NCBI GenBank assembly: GCA_011009095.1
Contig: VTPC01089972.1
Span: 243,848-307,847, forward strand
DNA: 64,000 nucleotides
Reading direction: 5' to 3'
Origin: Ignelater luminosus
Taxonomy: Eukaryota; Arthropoda; Insecta; Coleoptera; Elateridae
Part shown: piece after piece, positions 11,545 through 22,689 of the stretch
Layout of the letters: each line of letters begins with the position of its first letter
Numbering within the stretch: the first letter of the stretch is position 1
Made by a program: the position numbers and the translations under genes
The notes under the pieces: model-generated
Seen by the model: the letters and a program-made list of their open reading frames with translations, nothing else
What the model was told of the DNA's origin: nothing
Databases searched by the model: none

Positions 11545-11745
11545 GTTTTATAATTTTATCTTCTTGGGAAGTCCTTTTTGTTGACAGTTTTTGATTCTTG
11601 CGAAGCTCTTATTCACGTGCAGATCTTTGTAGACCTTTAAGATTCTTTCAGGCTTCTGACTCTTGTAAGAGCTTAAATTCTTATAGTCCTTCAGGTTCTT
11701 ATAGACCTTTAGACTTTTATGGACCTTCAAGCTTTTCTAGGTTTA
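11545..11745 (-). repeat. Isolated fragment related to the 41.7-47.6 kb satellite, inverted
   Basis: The reverse complement of this stretch is a run of phrases such as aagcttgaaggtcca, aagaacctgaaggac and agcctgaaagaatctt. These match the recurring phrase 'aagaacctgaaagcttgaaag' of the large degenerate array further right. It is also internally repetitive with a period of about 20 bases. The 60-codon minus-strand open frame here, rich in Lys and Tyr, is a by-product of that repetition and not a gene. Confidence 0.5.
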
Positions 11746-12059
11746 CTGATCTCTAAAGATTCTAAGGCTAAACACCGATTCCACTTTTCTTGGTAGTTAG
11801 ATATGTCAGTCATAAGTGTCCGAGGACTTTCTGAACTGCTCGTGCAATAATAATAACAACAAACTTTAAAAATGTCGTTTTAGCCCTACATAGAAAATTA
11901 TAATTTTCTAAATGATATTTTTATTAGACATTCTACAAACATAGCATAACTTTCAGGCCTATAAACGTGTCTGTCTATCACTGTATATACATAAGTGCTC
12001 TAATTTGGATATTATTTGAAGTATATACGTAGTCTGTCCAACAAATACGCTCAGGTCAA

Positions 12060-12870
12060 AGAAACTTTTTCTATAAAATTTAGGGTGCATTAATCTTATT
12101 CTCTTTAAAATACTCCCCATTTGTAGCAATACACTTGTCCCATCTCCCTTTCCATTCTTGAAAACATCTCTGGAAGTCCTCAGAAGTGGGGCTTTTCATC
12201 TGCTTCCTCGTTTCAGGTTTTATCGTCTCCAAGTCTTTCCAGTGCCGCCCCAGCCTAATACTTTTGCATTTCAGAAACAAAAAGAAATCGCAGGGGGGCC
12301 AGTCTTGACGAATAGAGAGAGTGATCTAATGTGGTCATCCAAATTACAGGCCAGAAACTCGCGGACAACCACTGCTGAATGTTTCATGCCGTAGTCATTC
12401 AGAAAAAACTTCGTGGTGGACAACACCATAAATGTTCGTGGTTCATCTTTTCCTTCCAATTACTTGCTCTGTGATTTCAGCTCGTTGTCGTACTTGTAGA
12501 ACCATGACTCGTCACCAGTGATACCCCTTTCAAGGAAACCAGACGTTTGGTGAAGCTTTTCCAGTCGGTACAGTATTCAAACCTTCTGAGCTTTTGGTCA
12601 GGTGACAGCAACTTTGAGACGATTTTTACACACAATCTTCTCAACGCCAAATGTTTTGTTAGAATTGTTAACACAGACGATCTTTCCAAATTCGGTTTCA
12701 TTGAAAAGAGCTGTTTTCTTTAGTGTGTTATCTTCATCAACAGCTCATAACATTTCATAAATTTTCTGAGAGCTTTTCTCAAGTTTCACTAAACATTTGG
12801 TGATTGATTTGTTGTTCCATTTGTTCGTCAATCTCCATCGTCAACAAGAGCAATAACAGGTCGCCACAAA
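12060..12870 (-). mobile_element. Mariner transposase pseudogene with all three catalytic Asp contexts still readable
   Basis: Minus-strand frames read, in order: LRRLCVKIVSKLL and PDQKLRRFEYCTDW (DNA-binding to catalytic linker, 12701-12477), ITGDESWFYKYDNELKSQS (first Asp, near 12510), and FFLNDYGMKHSAVVVREFLA (second Asp codon at 12394-12396). After a frameshift follow PPCDFFLFLKCKS (third Asp codon at 12287-12289) and the C-terminal FQRCFQEWKGRWDKC and NGEYFKE (ending near 12085). Asp2 and Asp3 are about 34 residues apart, the DD34D signature of mariners. At least two frameshifts and the loss of most of the segment between Asp1 and Asp2 make it inactive. Flanking inverted repeats are not clear; 12031-12060 may be the right-end remnant. 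Confidence 0.88.
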
Positions 12871-12899
12871 AAAATCCCACCTCTAGCTGTACGCTTACC

Positions 12900-14455
12900 T
12901 CAACAGTCTGACAGTTATTGACGCTCCAGTGGGTCCCCTGCCATTTTGTTTATCGGCATTGATTGTCAACATTAGTTACCTTTTCAGGATCGAATTTTCA
13001 GAAAGTTAAAAAATTTTTAGTTAGTTGCCTTCTAAAATCACTGCGTTACCATTCTGCAAAGAAATACTCCCTCAAACCCTTGAGGCTTTTAAAGACTAAT
13101 AAACACGTCTAGATTTTGCAATATCTCAGGAGTATGGGGAAGATGGTTATATCTCCTTGTCAAGCTAAGAAACTCACAGCTTTAAAAAGACATTTTTGCG
13201 CAACCATACAGCCATACTCAGAAAAACAGTATAATGTCACTTGGTATTCATTTGTGTTATACACGTTATTCCATAATATCTTTCCTATTGAAACCATTTG
13301 CCTTGATACAGACGAGAATAACAGTAGTTTTTTCCCTGACTTTCTTGCCTGCCTCTGTGCAACATTTCTAATATCAGCTACAACTTTAGTGCCTTCATGA
13401 TCATAATTAAATTGCCTGTTGCCTCACACCTAATGCCTCAATTAACTCGAATCCTTTAATATTATTACAAAAAAGTGTGGGTTTAGTGTCTTTTCTAGAG
13501 ACAACTTAAAGGTCCACTTACTTTTTGTTTTTATTCAGGAAACTATTCTATCTCTATTTCTTCGCCTATTTCAAAAAGTATATCAAGAGTGTGCTCAGAA
13601 ACAGGGTAACAAACACGGTTAGCTTAAACCACAGCTACCCCTCTACCTTCATTCCAAACTTCATCATTCCTAAAAAGTGTTGTTATTTCATCGAAGATGA
13701 CTCTAAAATGTACTTAAATTAAGAAACATCGACAAGCCCTAAAAACCAACTGTTCTCAAATCTATGTGTCTTACGAAGACAAAAATTTATTTAGCCAATC
13801 GCAAAGGTTGTGATTTTGTAACACAGAAATTTAATCACTTACTAATGAATTGAAATTCATTTAAGCTAAAAGATTATAAAGTAATTGTAATTCAGATAAA
13901 AATTTAATGCACGAACATATAAAAACCCCAGAAAAGACATTTCATATCCTACCATGATTTTGACATGATTTGAAAATCTTGGTGTCAATCTTGATCTTCT
14001 GCGAAAAATCTTGGTCATAATCTTACAACTAGCTTAGATACCAATAAACATTCCTTTAAACTATTTGCTAAATTGTTCTCTTTAATTTATTCCATGGCTT
14101 TTTGGTCACTGTGTAAGTAATCTTTTGTAAAGCTAAGGCAAGACATATGCGTCATCAGTATTTGCTTTGGTTTTGTTAGATTTCCAAGACTTATTAATTG
14201 GTCTAGGCTTTTTATTGTTATGATAGAGTCTAAAATTTGTTCTTTTATATCATTTTTTGAACGTTATTTTCATAATTTTGATTTTGATTGACCTACATCG
14301 ACTTAGAACCACCCGGACCATGATCATATCAACTGAATATGGGTTCAAAAAAGGTCTTATTAAACCTCTCAGCCATTTAACCATGTTTGCTCTTATTTGG
14401 ACTTTAGTTTGAAGAACAAGGTTATTTTATGATAGTAATCAAACTTTATAAAAAG
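12900..14455. other. Intronic sequence with no recognised feature
   Basis: After the mariner remnant this region is AT-rich and has only chance open frames (94 codons at 13116-13400 and 65 codons at 13525-13722, both plus strand, neither with a motif I know). No tandem structure was found. Confidence 0.45.
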
Positions 14456-14459
14456 CTCT

Positions 14460-15290
14460 CAAGTAAACACAAGTTTTGAGTTTTTGACGTTTCAGTATGA
14501 AAATTTTCTTAGAATTAGCGCTTCTCTTATATTAATCCTTTTGGAGCACAAAAAGTTGTGACCGCTTGCAATGATCACCGTTTTAGGGTCCCTTTGTTTG
14601 AAAACAGTTTGGACTCCGCCTTCCAGTATCCTTTCCAAAGAGCTAATTACAAAGTTTAAACACGGGTTATAAAAGGCCTTAAGTGAACACAAAACACTTC
14701 ATTCAAACTTTGAATTTTTGGCATTTTTGAAGTTAGAGAGCTTCTTAGCTCTCTTGCAGTAAGAACGGGCGTGACGGCTTGCAGGAACCACCTAGTATGG
14801 ATAATATGGATAAGAGTTAAGCAAAATCGGAATTATATTAATTCGTGGACCATTTTAAGTTAGTTTGGATTTTTTAACTGTAATACCAATCTTTCAATGC
14901 ACCAATTAGCGCTACTCTAAACATTCAAAATTGTTTTTTTGTGTGTTTTTATGGAAATTAGATTCGAAAACATGCATCTTGAATAAAACATGGCTGCTTT
15001 GCTCAACATTCATCTTTATATGCATGTAGAAACTCTACGAAAATTTCAGAAAATACTAAACACCTACACAAGGTACAAAAAGCCTTTAGGTAAGCACAGA
15101 CTAGTACATTAAAATTTCTTGTTTTTGACTAAAATGGGTGTGACCGTCTGCAGCTACCACTAGTTGAGGCCCTATTTGTTTGAAAACAAGTTGGGCGTCG
15201 CCTTTCAACAACCTTCTAAAAAAACTAATTACGAAAACCAATAGAGCGATAAAGGCCACCTGCGGTGGCCCAAGTCTGGACTTCACTCTT
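14460..15290 (-). repeat. Degenerate ~220-bp repeat, two fuller copies and one partial, with similar minus-strand reading frames
   Basis: A first unit runs from about 14462 to 14682, a truncated second from about 14683 to 14800, and a third from about 15085 to 15265. Shared blocks are 'gtgacc.cttgcaa..accac', 'cctttgtttgaaaacag.ttgg', 'ccgcctttca' and 'aactaattacaaa'. Units begin with 'aaggccttaagtgaacaca'-like sequence. On the minus strand the two fuller copies have aligned open frames (14692-14492 and 15286-15101) that share FVIS, LxG, Q.VFKQ and A.GH. The frame survives despite divergence, which may mean a coding ancestor such as a transposon ORF. I do not recognise the protein. Confidence 0.55.
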
Positions 15291-15689
15291 CGTTAAGCTT
15301 TAAAGTGTGCTAAATACAAAAAAGGTCAAGCTGTGCTCTCTCAGGATTAGGGTTTCTGACCGAAGAATTCTTGAAAAATTTTTAGATTGTGTTCTCTCAA
15401 GTTCCGGAAATAGCAGCTGCAGACTCGAGCATTGTAAATGTTAACTTTGAAAGCATGAAAAGGCTTTTAAGGCAAAAGCTGAATCAATAACTTTTGGTTA
15501 GGTTAGGTAGTGGACGCGATGTTAGCTAAATCGTAGAGTCAATTGGTTGAATTCCGACTAGAAACTTCTAATCTTTAAAAAAAATTCCTTACGTTCAAAT
15601 TAATTTGTTGATAAGACATGCATTATTATAAATTAAATTTTTAATTAATCTAAATGATTTTTAACTTCATTATGACCAGAGAGACGAAC

Positions 15690-16560
15690 CAGTTTGATGA
15701 AACATGAAAACATGAACTGTCTTTGTTCTTCTCTCTCTCTTCTGCTTTTTCTTTTTCTTCCTTCTTTGCTTTGGGCAATTTCGCCTGTTTATTCTTTGTC
15801 CATTTGCTTGTTGGTGTTTAAGTTATCGCTCCACCTTTTTCAGTTTATCATGGGCGATTATTACTCTTCTTCTATCTTCCATTCTGTTGATATGTTCATT
15901 CCACTCCTGTTTTCTATTTAATACCCAGTTGTTAATATCGTCTACTTTGCATAGTTATGTTATTATGTTTTCGCTTCTTTCTCTGTCCCTAAGTGTCTTT
16001 CCGGTTATCCTGCAAAGCACCCACATCTCTGCTGCTTCTAATAGTTGTTTGATCTTCGATGTTTCTGGTCTAAGTACTGCCGTATGACATCACTGATCTT
16101 ATTGCTGTTTGTCTATTCCAAATTTCGTTTCGATTCCTATGATATCTAAGCAGCCCGCTATTCGTGTCGGTTTCGTTGTTTGTTCCATCGCCTCTGCCGC
16201 AACGTCACCGTAATTCGACATGTCTATCTCCAGGTATTTTAATTCCGTTTCCTATTTAATAACTTCCCCATCAACTTGGAGTTTACATCTCATAGGTGTT
16301 TTTGATGTTGTCATTTATTTAGTTTTGGAGGATATCACATTTTATAAATTTTAGCTGTGTGGTTAAATGGGTGTAAGACTCCTTGTAAGTCATACAATGG
16401 TATAGTCTTTTCTTCTCCCATTTTGTATCCTTTTGATGTGCGCGTCTTTTTTATTATCTCGTCCATGATCACATTAAAGAGAAGAGGGCTCAGTGAGTCT
16501 TCCTGTCGAACACCACTCCCAAATGGCATCGGAGAATTGATTTTGCTGATTATAATCTTC
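15690..16560 (-). mobile_element. Non-LTR retrotransposon remnant: RT palm and C-terminal region
   Basis: From 16529 downward the minus strand reads GVRQEDSLSPLLFNVIMDEI, the GxRQGDxLSPxLFN block of non-LTR reverse transcriptases. KKTRTSKGYKMGE and a damaged stretch where the YADD motif should be follow. From about 16110 to 15990 a further piece reads MSYGSTLRPETSKIKQLLEA, AEMWVLCRI and GKTLRDR. This is the typical segment after the RT (normally LxYGxExW...LxAxEMRxLRRI). The remaining C-terminal region to 15700 is stop-ridden. The segment resembles the 3' half of RTE- or Proto2-like LINEs. No endonuclease part is attached, so it is a 5'-truncated, mutated copy, a common outcome of LINE insertion. 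Confidence 0.82.
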
Positions 16561-16879
16561 TTCTATCTTTTATTTCATGGAACCAACTAAAATGCACCCC
16601 TTTCTATTAAACCAAATGCCGTTTACCTATACGCGGAACTAACCAGTTTCTAAAACTGTCTCGAGTGTCCGGAATTCCTGGGAATCGAGAAAAATTCGTC
16701 TCGAGTTCAAAAACTCAAAAGATGGCTAAGACTCAGAAATCCTACTCAGGCCCCATCCGCATTAACTTTCTTAAGAATGATAAACACAAGCTTGTATCAG
16801 GCTACGCCTCCCCCTGGACTGTCTGCAGTGGACGAAGATTAACCTTTACAGATTCTTTAAGAAATCCAATAAGAGTTGC

Positions 16880-17180
16880 AGCACGGCAGCAAGGTCGAGA
16901 TTTGCCCTTTATATATCTTCTTATTATATGCTTTACTTGCAAAATTGTTTTTCTCGCATTTTCCTTTTTATATGAAGAAATAAGGAAAAGTCGTGAGGAG
17001 CTAGGTCAATGTTGTAGGGTAGATGCGATAACGTTATTCTACACCTGATGTGACTATAAATTCAGTTCTTTGATTCGCATTGTGATACGATGCATTTTCT
17101 GTCTTGGTGTACAGCATCTACATTTTTGCATCGATTGGTAAACAAATAGTGGCGACCGTCCCTCATTAACTAAGATTTTT
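16880..17180 (-). mobile_element. Mariner transposase fragment around the third catalytic Asp
   Basis: At 17020-16925 the minus strand reads YNIDLAPHDFSLFLHIKRK and MREKQF, matching the mariner block [YS]xDLAPxDFxLFPxLKxxMRGxRF with its third catalytic Asp. Upstream, at about 17140-17030, KTENASYHNANQRTEF resembles the second-Asp block, but the Asp is lost. Frames change between the two pieces. The plus-strand open frame of 127 codons at 16665-17048 overlaps this block and is judged a shadow. Confidence 0.7.
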
Positions 17181-18745
17181 TAAATTCGCAAAAAAAGGAA
17201 GGAATATTTTCTTGCCGATGCTTCTGCCCCATTGTATGCTGTTAATAGCAATCACTAACCCTGATAAGGTCTATTGATCATCTTTGTGCACCAATCAATT
17301 ATGGAGGTCCTTCAGCACCTCCTTTTTCCAACGCGATGTCTAAGAATGTCTGAATATCATCGTAGATAGTTCTATCGCGTTCTTTAATAATTCAAAAGCA
17401 TTTTGAAGTCTTTTTATTAGCGAAGTGCAAAGACCTGATCACAAAATCAGTTATATAGTAAGTGAAGATAGCACCTAACTGCAAAATTTCCAGGTTTACT
17501 ATTAGATAGACGTTGCTGAAATATATGATTTGTCTAAAGAATTATAAATTTCAGTTCTTCACTGAAAATTAGATATAAAACCTTGATGATCAGATTTTCA
17601 TTTTGAGACTTCCTAACTCTTTTAAGTTGAATAATTACTAATTTATGTCGAGTTAATTAAATTTTGTTATAAAATAAAATATAAAGACACAATAAATTGT
17701 CTTTCCCAAAAATATTCAAAATATCGTTTCGTCCTTGTTATGGTCTCATCAGTGAAGGATAACTATGATCAGTCATTCATTATTTTTGATCTAGATAAAA
17801 CAGTTTCTCTGTTTGAGATTTTATCATTCTAAAAATATTTCAAACCGTTCACGTTTTTTATGTGTGTATACGCTTTCCATTTAATTTCTAAATATAACCT
17901 ATTCTATAAAATACGTTTTATTACTTTTGTACTTCTTGGTGTCCGTGATCTAGATTTTGCTCGATTTTGCTTTTAGTTTGTTTTTGTGCTGATGCCAGAG
18001 AAAAAAATAATTTCTCTATCTCGTAAAATACTATCTAAAACTGAAAATATTTACTATTTAGTTATTAATTAATTGAGCGCCAATTTGTAAACCTTACATC
18101 AACAATATCTTTACAATATCATTTTATAACTGTATCAACTTACAAGCGATATTAGAAAATCGAAAAATAACACGCTGACCAGATTTCATGTATTTCACCA
18201 GAAGTTAATAAAACATATTGAGGGCTAGCGTGTTCAACCCGTCCGCTACCCGTTGGTAGGTTTCTGCTATCTGTATCCGAGCAGTGCTACGGTGTATCGG
18301 AAGTATCCGTGTTTATATTGCAGCTACTAGGTAAAGCCTGTGTTGTAGTAAACAGTCAGTTGTGATGGTGAACTTTTGCCCTGGTTTAGGCGCAGGAGAT
18401 TTACACTTTTTATAAATAAATGTAGTACCTGCAAAACTAGGTCTCTGACTCACACAGAGTCATTATACCTCCGCATTACATTTTCAGTAAGCAAATTATC
18501 CTAGACGGCGGTGGCATATTTCATAATGCATTCTGTAATTGAAACAATTGCTGGCCATAAACTGCAATCTTCTAACTTTATGGATGAAATCAAGCTATGT
18601 ATAATAGTATACAGGAGTATGTAAATTGTAAAATGGCGTGTTGAAATTACGTAGTATTGCCCCTATTCCTATCTCTATTATAAACATTTTTATTTAGTTT
18701 TCGGGTAAACAAAAACAATTGGTAGAATATTACAAACGTATATAC
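17181..18745. other. Mostly AT-rich sequence; a less AT-rich patch at about 18190-18480
   Basis: No gene is recognisable. The patch at about 18190-18480 has a more balanced composition and several splice-like signals (attgcag near 18323, aggtaaag near 18330), but no long open frame. It could hold a non-coding exon or an old element. The rest is AT-rich. Confidence 0.35.
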
Positions 18746-18749
18746 GTAC

Positions 18750-18892
18750 CGGTTGATTCTCTCTTTAAAACCTCCTTCGGGCTCCACAAGTGAAATTATT
18801 TCGTTCGTAGTAGTAGGGGTTGCTATCGCTACACCTATTTTCGTATGCTCATGGAGTTTCGGAAGCAAATATTTCCAAACATTAGGAAATTT
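18750..18892 (-). CDS. Candidate unrecognised internal exon on the minus strand
   Basis: On the minus strand a pyrimidine-rich acceptor, tcttttcctatccag, is followed at 18892 by 143 bases open in one frame. The stretch ends at 18750 in ccg|GTACGTATA, a fair donor. The predicted peptide reads KFPNVWKYLLPKLHEHTK, IGVAIATPTTTNEIISLV and EPEGGFKERINR. Its residue mix is more protein-like than the surrounding chance frames, with a balanced composition and little AT-driven Ile/Asn/Lys/Phe runs. I do not recognise a family. If real, it belongs to a gene nested in, and antisense to, the receptor intron. It might instead be part of an old transposon. Confidence 0.3.
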
Positions 18893-20184
18893 CTGGATAG
18901 GAAAAGACAAATATCTTCACGTCACGATTTAGTTCAAAAAATGAGTATAGAAATTTTTCTGTTGGTATTTCATATATAGGAAATATTTTCTGATTTAATA
19001 TATCAAATATTTTTATAGATTAACATAATACGTATTCGGCGATTTCTCGATAATGAAAGTTTGGAAAAAGATAGTAATAAAAATTTTAAAACAGGCATTC
19101 CGTTCAGATAATAAATTACATTTTAAAAACAAATTAGTTTTTTCTATTTCAATGTTGATGTTACTAGGGTATTAGGAAGAAAACAAAAAGTGTAATTAAT
19201 TAGTAAAAATGACTTTTTCAGAACTAAAATGGAAATTTTTTAAACTTAGCGAATTTTATTCGGTAATTTTATTTTTATTAAATTGATTTAAGGATTAAAA
19301 TAGCGATAATTCACCTCCCATCATTTAGTCTTCAGACCTTCTATGTTATCTTCAAAAGTCTTTAACTGTTCAAAGCAATAGAAATCTTCACTTTATCTAT
19401 GAAAATCTAATTTGTGCAAAAAGAGAATTTTGCTCAATAAAATTTTCTTTGAGCAGATCACATGGAAATTTCATTAATAGGCGTTACTATATTTTAATAA
19501 TGGAGTAGTCACAACTGAATTTACGGAATGTTTTCGTTCCCGTTGAACAAGTAAACGTCTTTTGAGACGCTATAGAAACGTGGCCATCTTAACAAGTCAA
19601 AAGAAGGATTTTTCCTGGAAGTCGTAGATTCACCAAGTCCTTCTCAGGAACAAATAAAAGATGGATTGTTGCTTGATGTTGATGCTGCCGCAGTTACCAG
19701 ATCAATTGGATTACTTTAGCCAACAAATTAACTACCACAACGTTATATAGTAGCATGTGGTAATTCAAAGGCAAAGTTGAATCCCCCAAACGTCTTTCCA
19801 TATGTGCGAACCAAAATTGAAGAGTGCAAAAATCTCGATGCTATATAGTATCCACTTTAAGGTGCATTTTGAATAATACTCAGTTTGCTGATTCCGTGCA
19901 AAAAGTTAATTTGATGGTTGTGGCAGATAGAATAAGAACATTATACTTAGTGATCTCCACGTTAGTATTTCGACTTCGTAGGGAAGCGCCAAGGAATATT
20001 TATAGCATTAAACTAAACTTTCCAATTTTAGGACATCAATTTATTTCTCCCGATAGGGTTTTCGATCTTAGAGAAAGAGACAAAAAGTAAAAAAAAAACA
20101 GTGATTGTAGAACCGACATAGTATAAAAAAATAATAGAAGAGGATACCACAGTTCGAACGCCAGAAATTTATTGGCACATGAAA
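18893..20184. other. AT-rich sequence with no recognised feature
   Basis: Only short open frames are present; an 88-codon plus-strand frame at 19824-20090 has no known motif. No repeat structure was found before the hAT-like element. Confidence 0.45.
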
Positions 20185-20192
20185 GTTCTTGG
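20185..20192 (+). other. Left target-site duplication of the hAT-like element
   Basis: gttcttgg directly precedes TAGAGG. The matching gctcttgg directly follows the element at 20842-20849, 7 of 8 bases identical. An 8-bp duplication is the hallmark of hAT transposition. Confidence 0.6.
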
Positions 20193-20841
20193 TAGAGGCC
20201 TGCGCGGGTAAGGTTTTTTAGTCGGGCTCAGGTCAGATCAGTTTAAAAATTTATCAGGTTTTTCGGGCCTACTTTCGGTCAATCCGAGTGCTTGGCCCTG
20301 TCGGGCTGTTCGGGCCGTTCGAGTATCTCAGGCCGTCCGGATCTGTCAGGCTGTTCGGACTACTCAGACGCTTTGGGCCTCTCGGACCTGTCAAACTTAT
20401 AGGATCGGTCAAGCTTTTCGGGTCCTTATTTTTGGACTCATTCAAAGAGGATGATTTTCGTCCTATACTGGATCGAGATTTTTTTCGTACTGACTCGGGC
20501 GGAATATTTTCGTACTGAACAACACCGGAGGATTATCTTAGTGACCCAAAAAACCATTTATTTTTATACTGAACCAAAGAAGAGGTTTTTTGTACTGCAC
20601 CGTATGCAGGGTTTAAGTCAGGCCGAACCTCAGTATAAAAATCTAACAAAACCGTTCGTTTCTGTCGGGTCGTTCAAGGTTGTCGAGCCCGTCGAGCCGC
20701 AGGAACCTATAGGGCTTGTTTGGTCATTCGTGCCGCTTAGGCTTGTCAGACCGTTCGGGCCTGTGAGGCTGTTCGAGCTTTTCGAGCCGATCAAAAAGTT
20801 GCCGGGTTTTCTCAGGCCGCGTTAAGTTTATCCCCAGTCTA
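20193..20841 (+). mobile_element. Non-autonomous hAT-like element carrying a GC-rich minisatellite (copy 1)
   Basis: The element starts TAGAGGCCTGCGCGGG and ends ...TCCCCAGTCTA, whose reverse complement begins TAGACTGGGGA. It is flanked by near-identical 8-bp repeats, so hAT-type transposition is likely. Inside, two blocks (about 20270-20410 and 20650-20820) consist of degenerate ~10-bp units around 'tcgggcc.gttcgg', far more GC-rich than the flanks. They are separated by a unique AT-richer middle. There is no transposase. The open frames of 76 and 124 codons, rich in Gly, Pro, Leu and Phe, are products of the repeats. A second copy lies inverted at 51109-51855 and shares the first ~33 bases of the terminus closely. 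Confidence 0.7.
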
Positions 20842-20849
20842 GCTCTTGG

Positions 20850-22685
20850 CATGTCAAATTTTATTTTTGCAAAAAATGGAAAAAACGACAATGTTTGACA
20901 ATATGATTTTTTCTTTTCTTTTTTAAGCTTAAATTGGTTACCATCTTAATCTGCATATGCCTAGTGAGCAACGAGAAAAATTACTACATTAAAAGATTAT
21001 TCCTCCAGTAGGTTATACCAATTGTTTCTTAATTTTTCAAAAGTTTAACTAAACGTATTTAGTGCGTTTTACAAATAATGACCTCAAATTAACAAGAAGC
21101 TATGGTGGCGTAATCTATCGTTCAAATATCATACTAGAAGTTTACAAAGTTCAATAAAGACTTTTTGTTTTTACCATAAAACCCATAATAGTTCAACCTA
21201 GTCCAACCCTCTAACAACAGTAATCTTGTTGTTGAAATTGTAACACTTAGCAAGATGTTACATTTCCGATCAATGGCATACTCACTCTCCTGCCTAAACA
21301 TTCCAAAATGACCCCAGCTCAAAGTAAAAATATAGGTGTGAGTCAGTAATGTGCACGATAACACAGGACCACATCCAGAAGTTTAAGATAACATAACAAG
21401 CTATTCTTTTATTCAAAAATCAATTTTCACAAACGTCCAACTTTTACCAAATTCGTAATTTATTATCTGAATTTTGGATTTCTTTCTAATGTACATGCAA
21501 GACCAAATATGAAGATTTTGACCTAGCATTTAATTCCTTATTTATTGACGTTTTCCAAAACCAACAAAGTTCAAATACGCATTCATGTTATTAAAGCTAT
21601 GGATTCTATCTTGTTTCAGAAACCAGATGTCTGTTGCCTTGGATAATTACATATTACGTCGTTGTCAAGTATAACCTCGTAAGTCATTTTTCTAACCCGT
21701 GAGACACAAGCTGTTACTTTGGAAGTAAAAAAGTATAAAATTATTTTCCAACTTCTCTAGTTCTTCTTCACATTATCTAAATTGCCCCAGTTTCTAAAGA
21801 TTGTTCCTTTTGGAAAAAAAACTATATTAAGCTTGAAAGAGTGAGCTTCTAACTTTCAAACAGGCTTTCTGTTACTTTTTTCCATTTTTGGTAAAATAAT
21901 AAAACGAATCGATTTCGGAACCTAAAGGACTAATTGGGGCACAAATACAAGTTTCTCTTTTGTTAGTTTTGCACATAGCCATCACCGTAACTTAACCCTT
22001 TTAAACTCATTTCATGAAGAAAAATAGAAATTTGTTGATTAACAAAGATGGGATGATCATTATTTTATCAAAATCCATTTTCGAGATTTTTTTGAAAAAA
22101 GCAGAAAGTTTTGTTACTTGTTTATGAATCTCAATCTGTTCAACTTGATGCTGTTAGTTGTTGATGACAATTTACTCAAAAATGGTTTTTGCAGCGACAT
22201 ATTAGCAGCAAAAGGACTACTTCTACTCAAAAGACTCAGTGATTTTGAACGTTATTTAGGAATATGTTGGCGATGTCAAAAGCATATGAGTGATGCTTCC
22301 CATCACACAGTGATCACTAAATCTTTCTGAAAACTGTTTTCGTGTAACGTTGCTCGCAGTAGGTAAGCTTATCCATGTTCTTCAAAACAAAATCTGCTTA
22401 AAAGTATTGTCTTCCTAAATGGAATTTCCAGAATTCTTCCTAGAGATATTAAGAGTTTTGGTAGCCGTTTGCAGTATATGTGCATACGTGTTTTTGAAGT
22501 CAGGTAAATATTTTCTAGCAAAGATTATTCTTTCCTTGTGTTATGAAGCCAACTGCTGCAATGATTAGCATATTTCATAGACACTTTCTATTATACCTAA
22601 TAGTATGATTGAAATTTCTATAATAACCTTCAGCATGAAAAGAGTGGAATTACGTCTGCAAAATATTTCACTCGCATATCTCTTC
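20850..22685. other. AT-rich sequence with no recognised feature
   Basis: No open frame with a recognisable motif and no tandem repeat. Short frames (76 codons minus at 21364-21134, 70 codons plus at 22118-22330) look random. Confidence 0.45.
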
Positions 22686-22689
22686 ATTC

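Noticed and set aside
15495-15515. ggttaggttaggtagt, resembling the insect telomere repeat TTAGG
   Set aside because: Only two units are present, which is expected by chance.
16665-17048. A 127-codon plus-strand frame
   Set aside because: It overlaps a minus-strand mariner block (DLAPHDFSLF) and has no recognisable motif, so it is a shadow.
20288-20825. Two plus-strand frames of 76 and 124 codons
   Set aside because: They are translations of the minisatellite inside the hAT-like element, with no domain and no codon signature.
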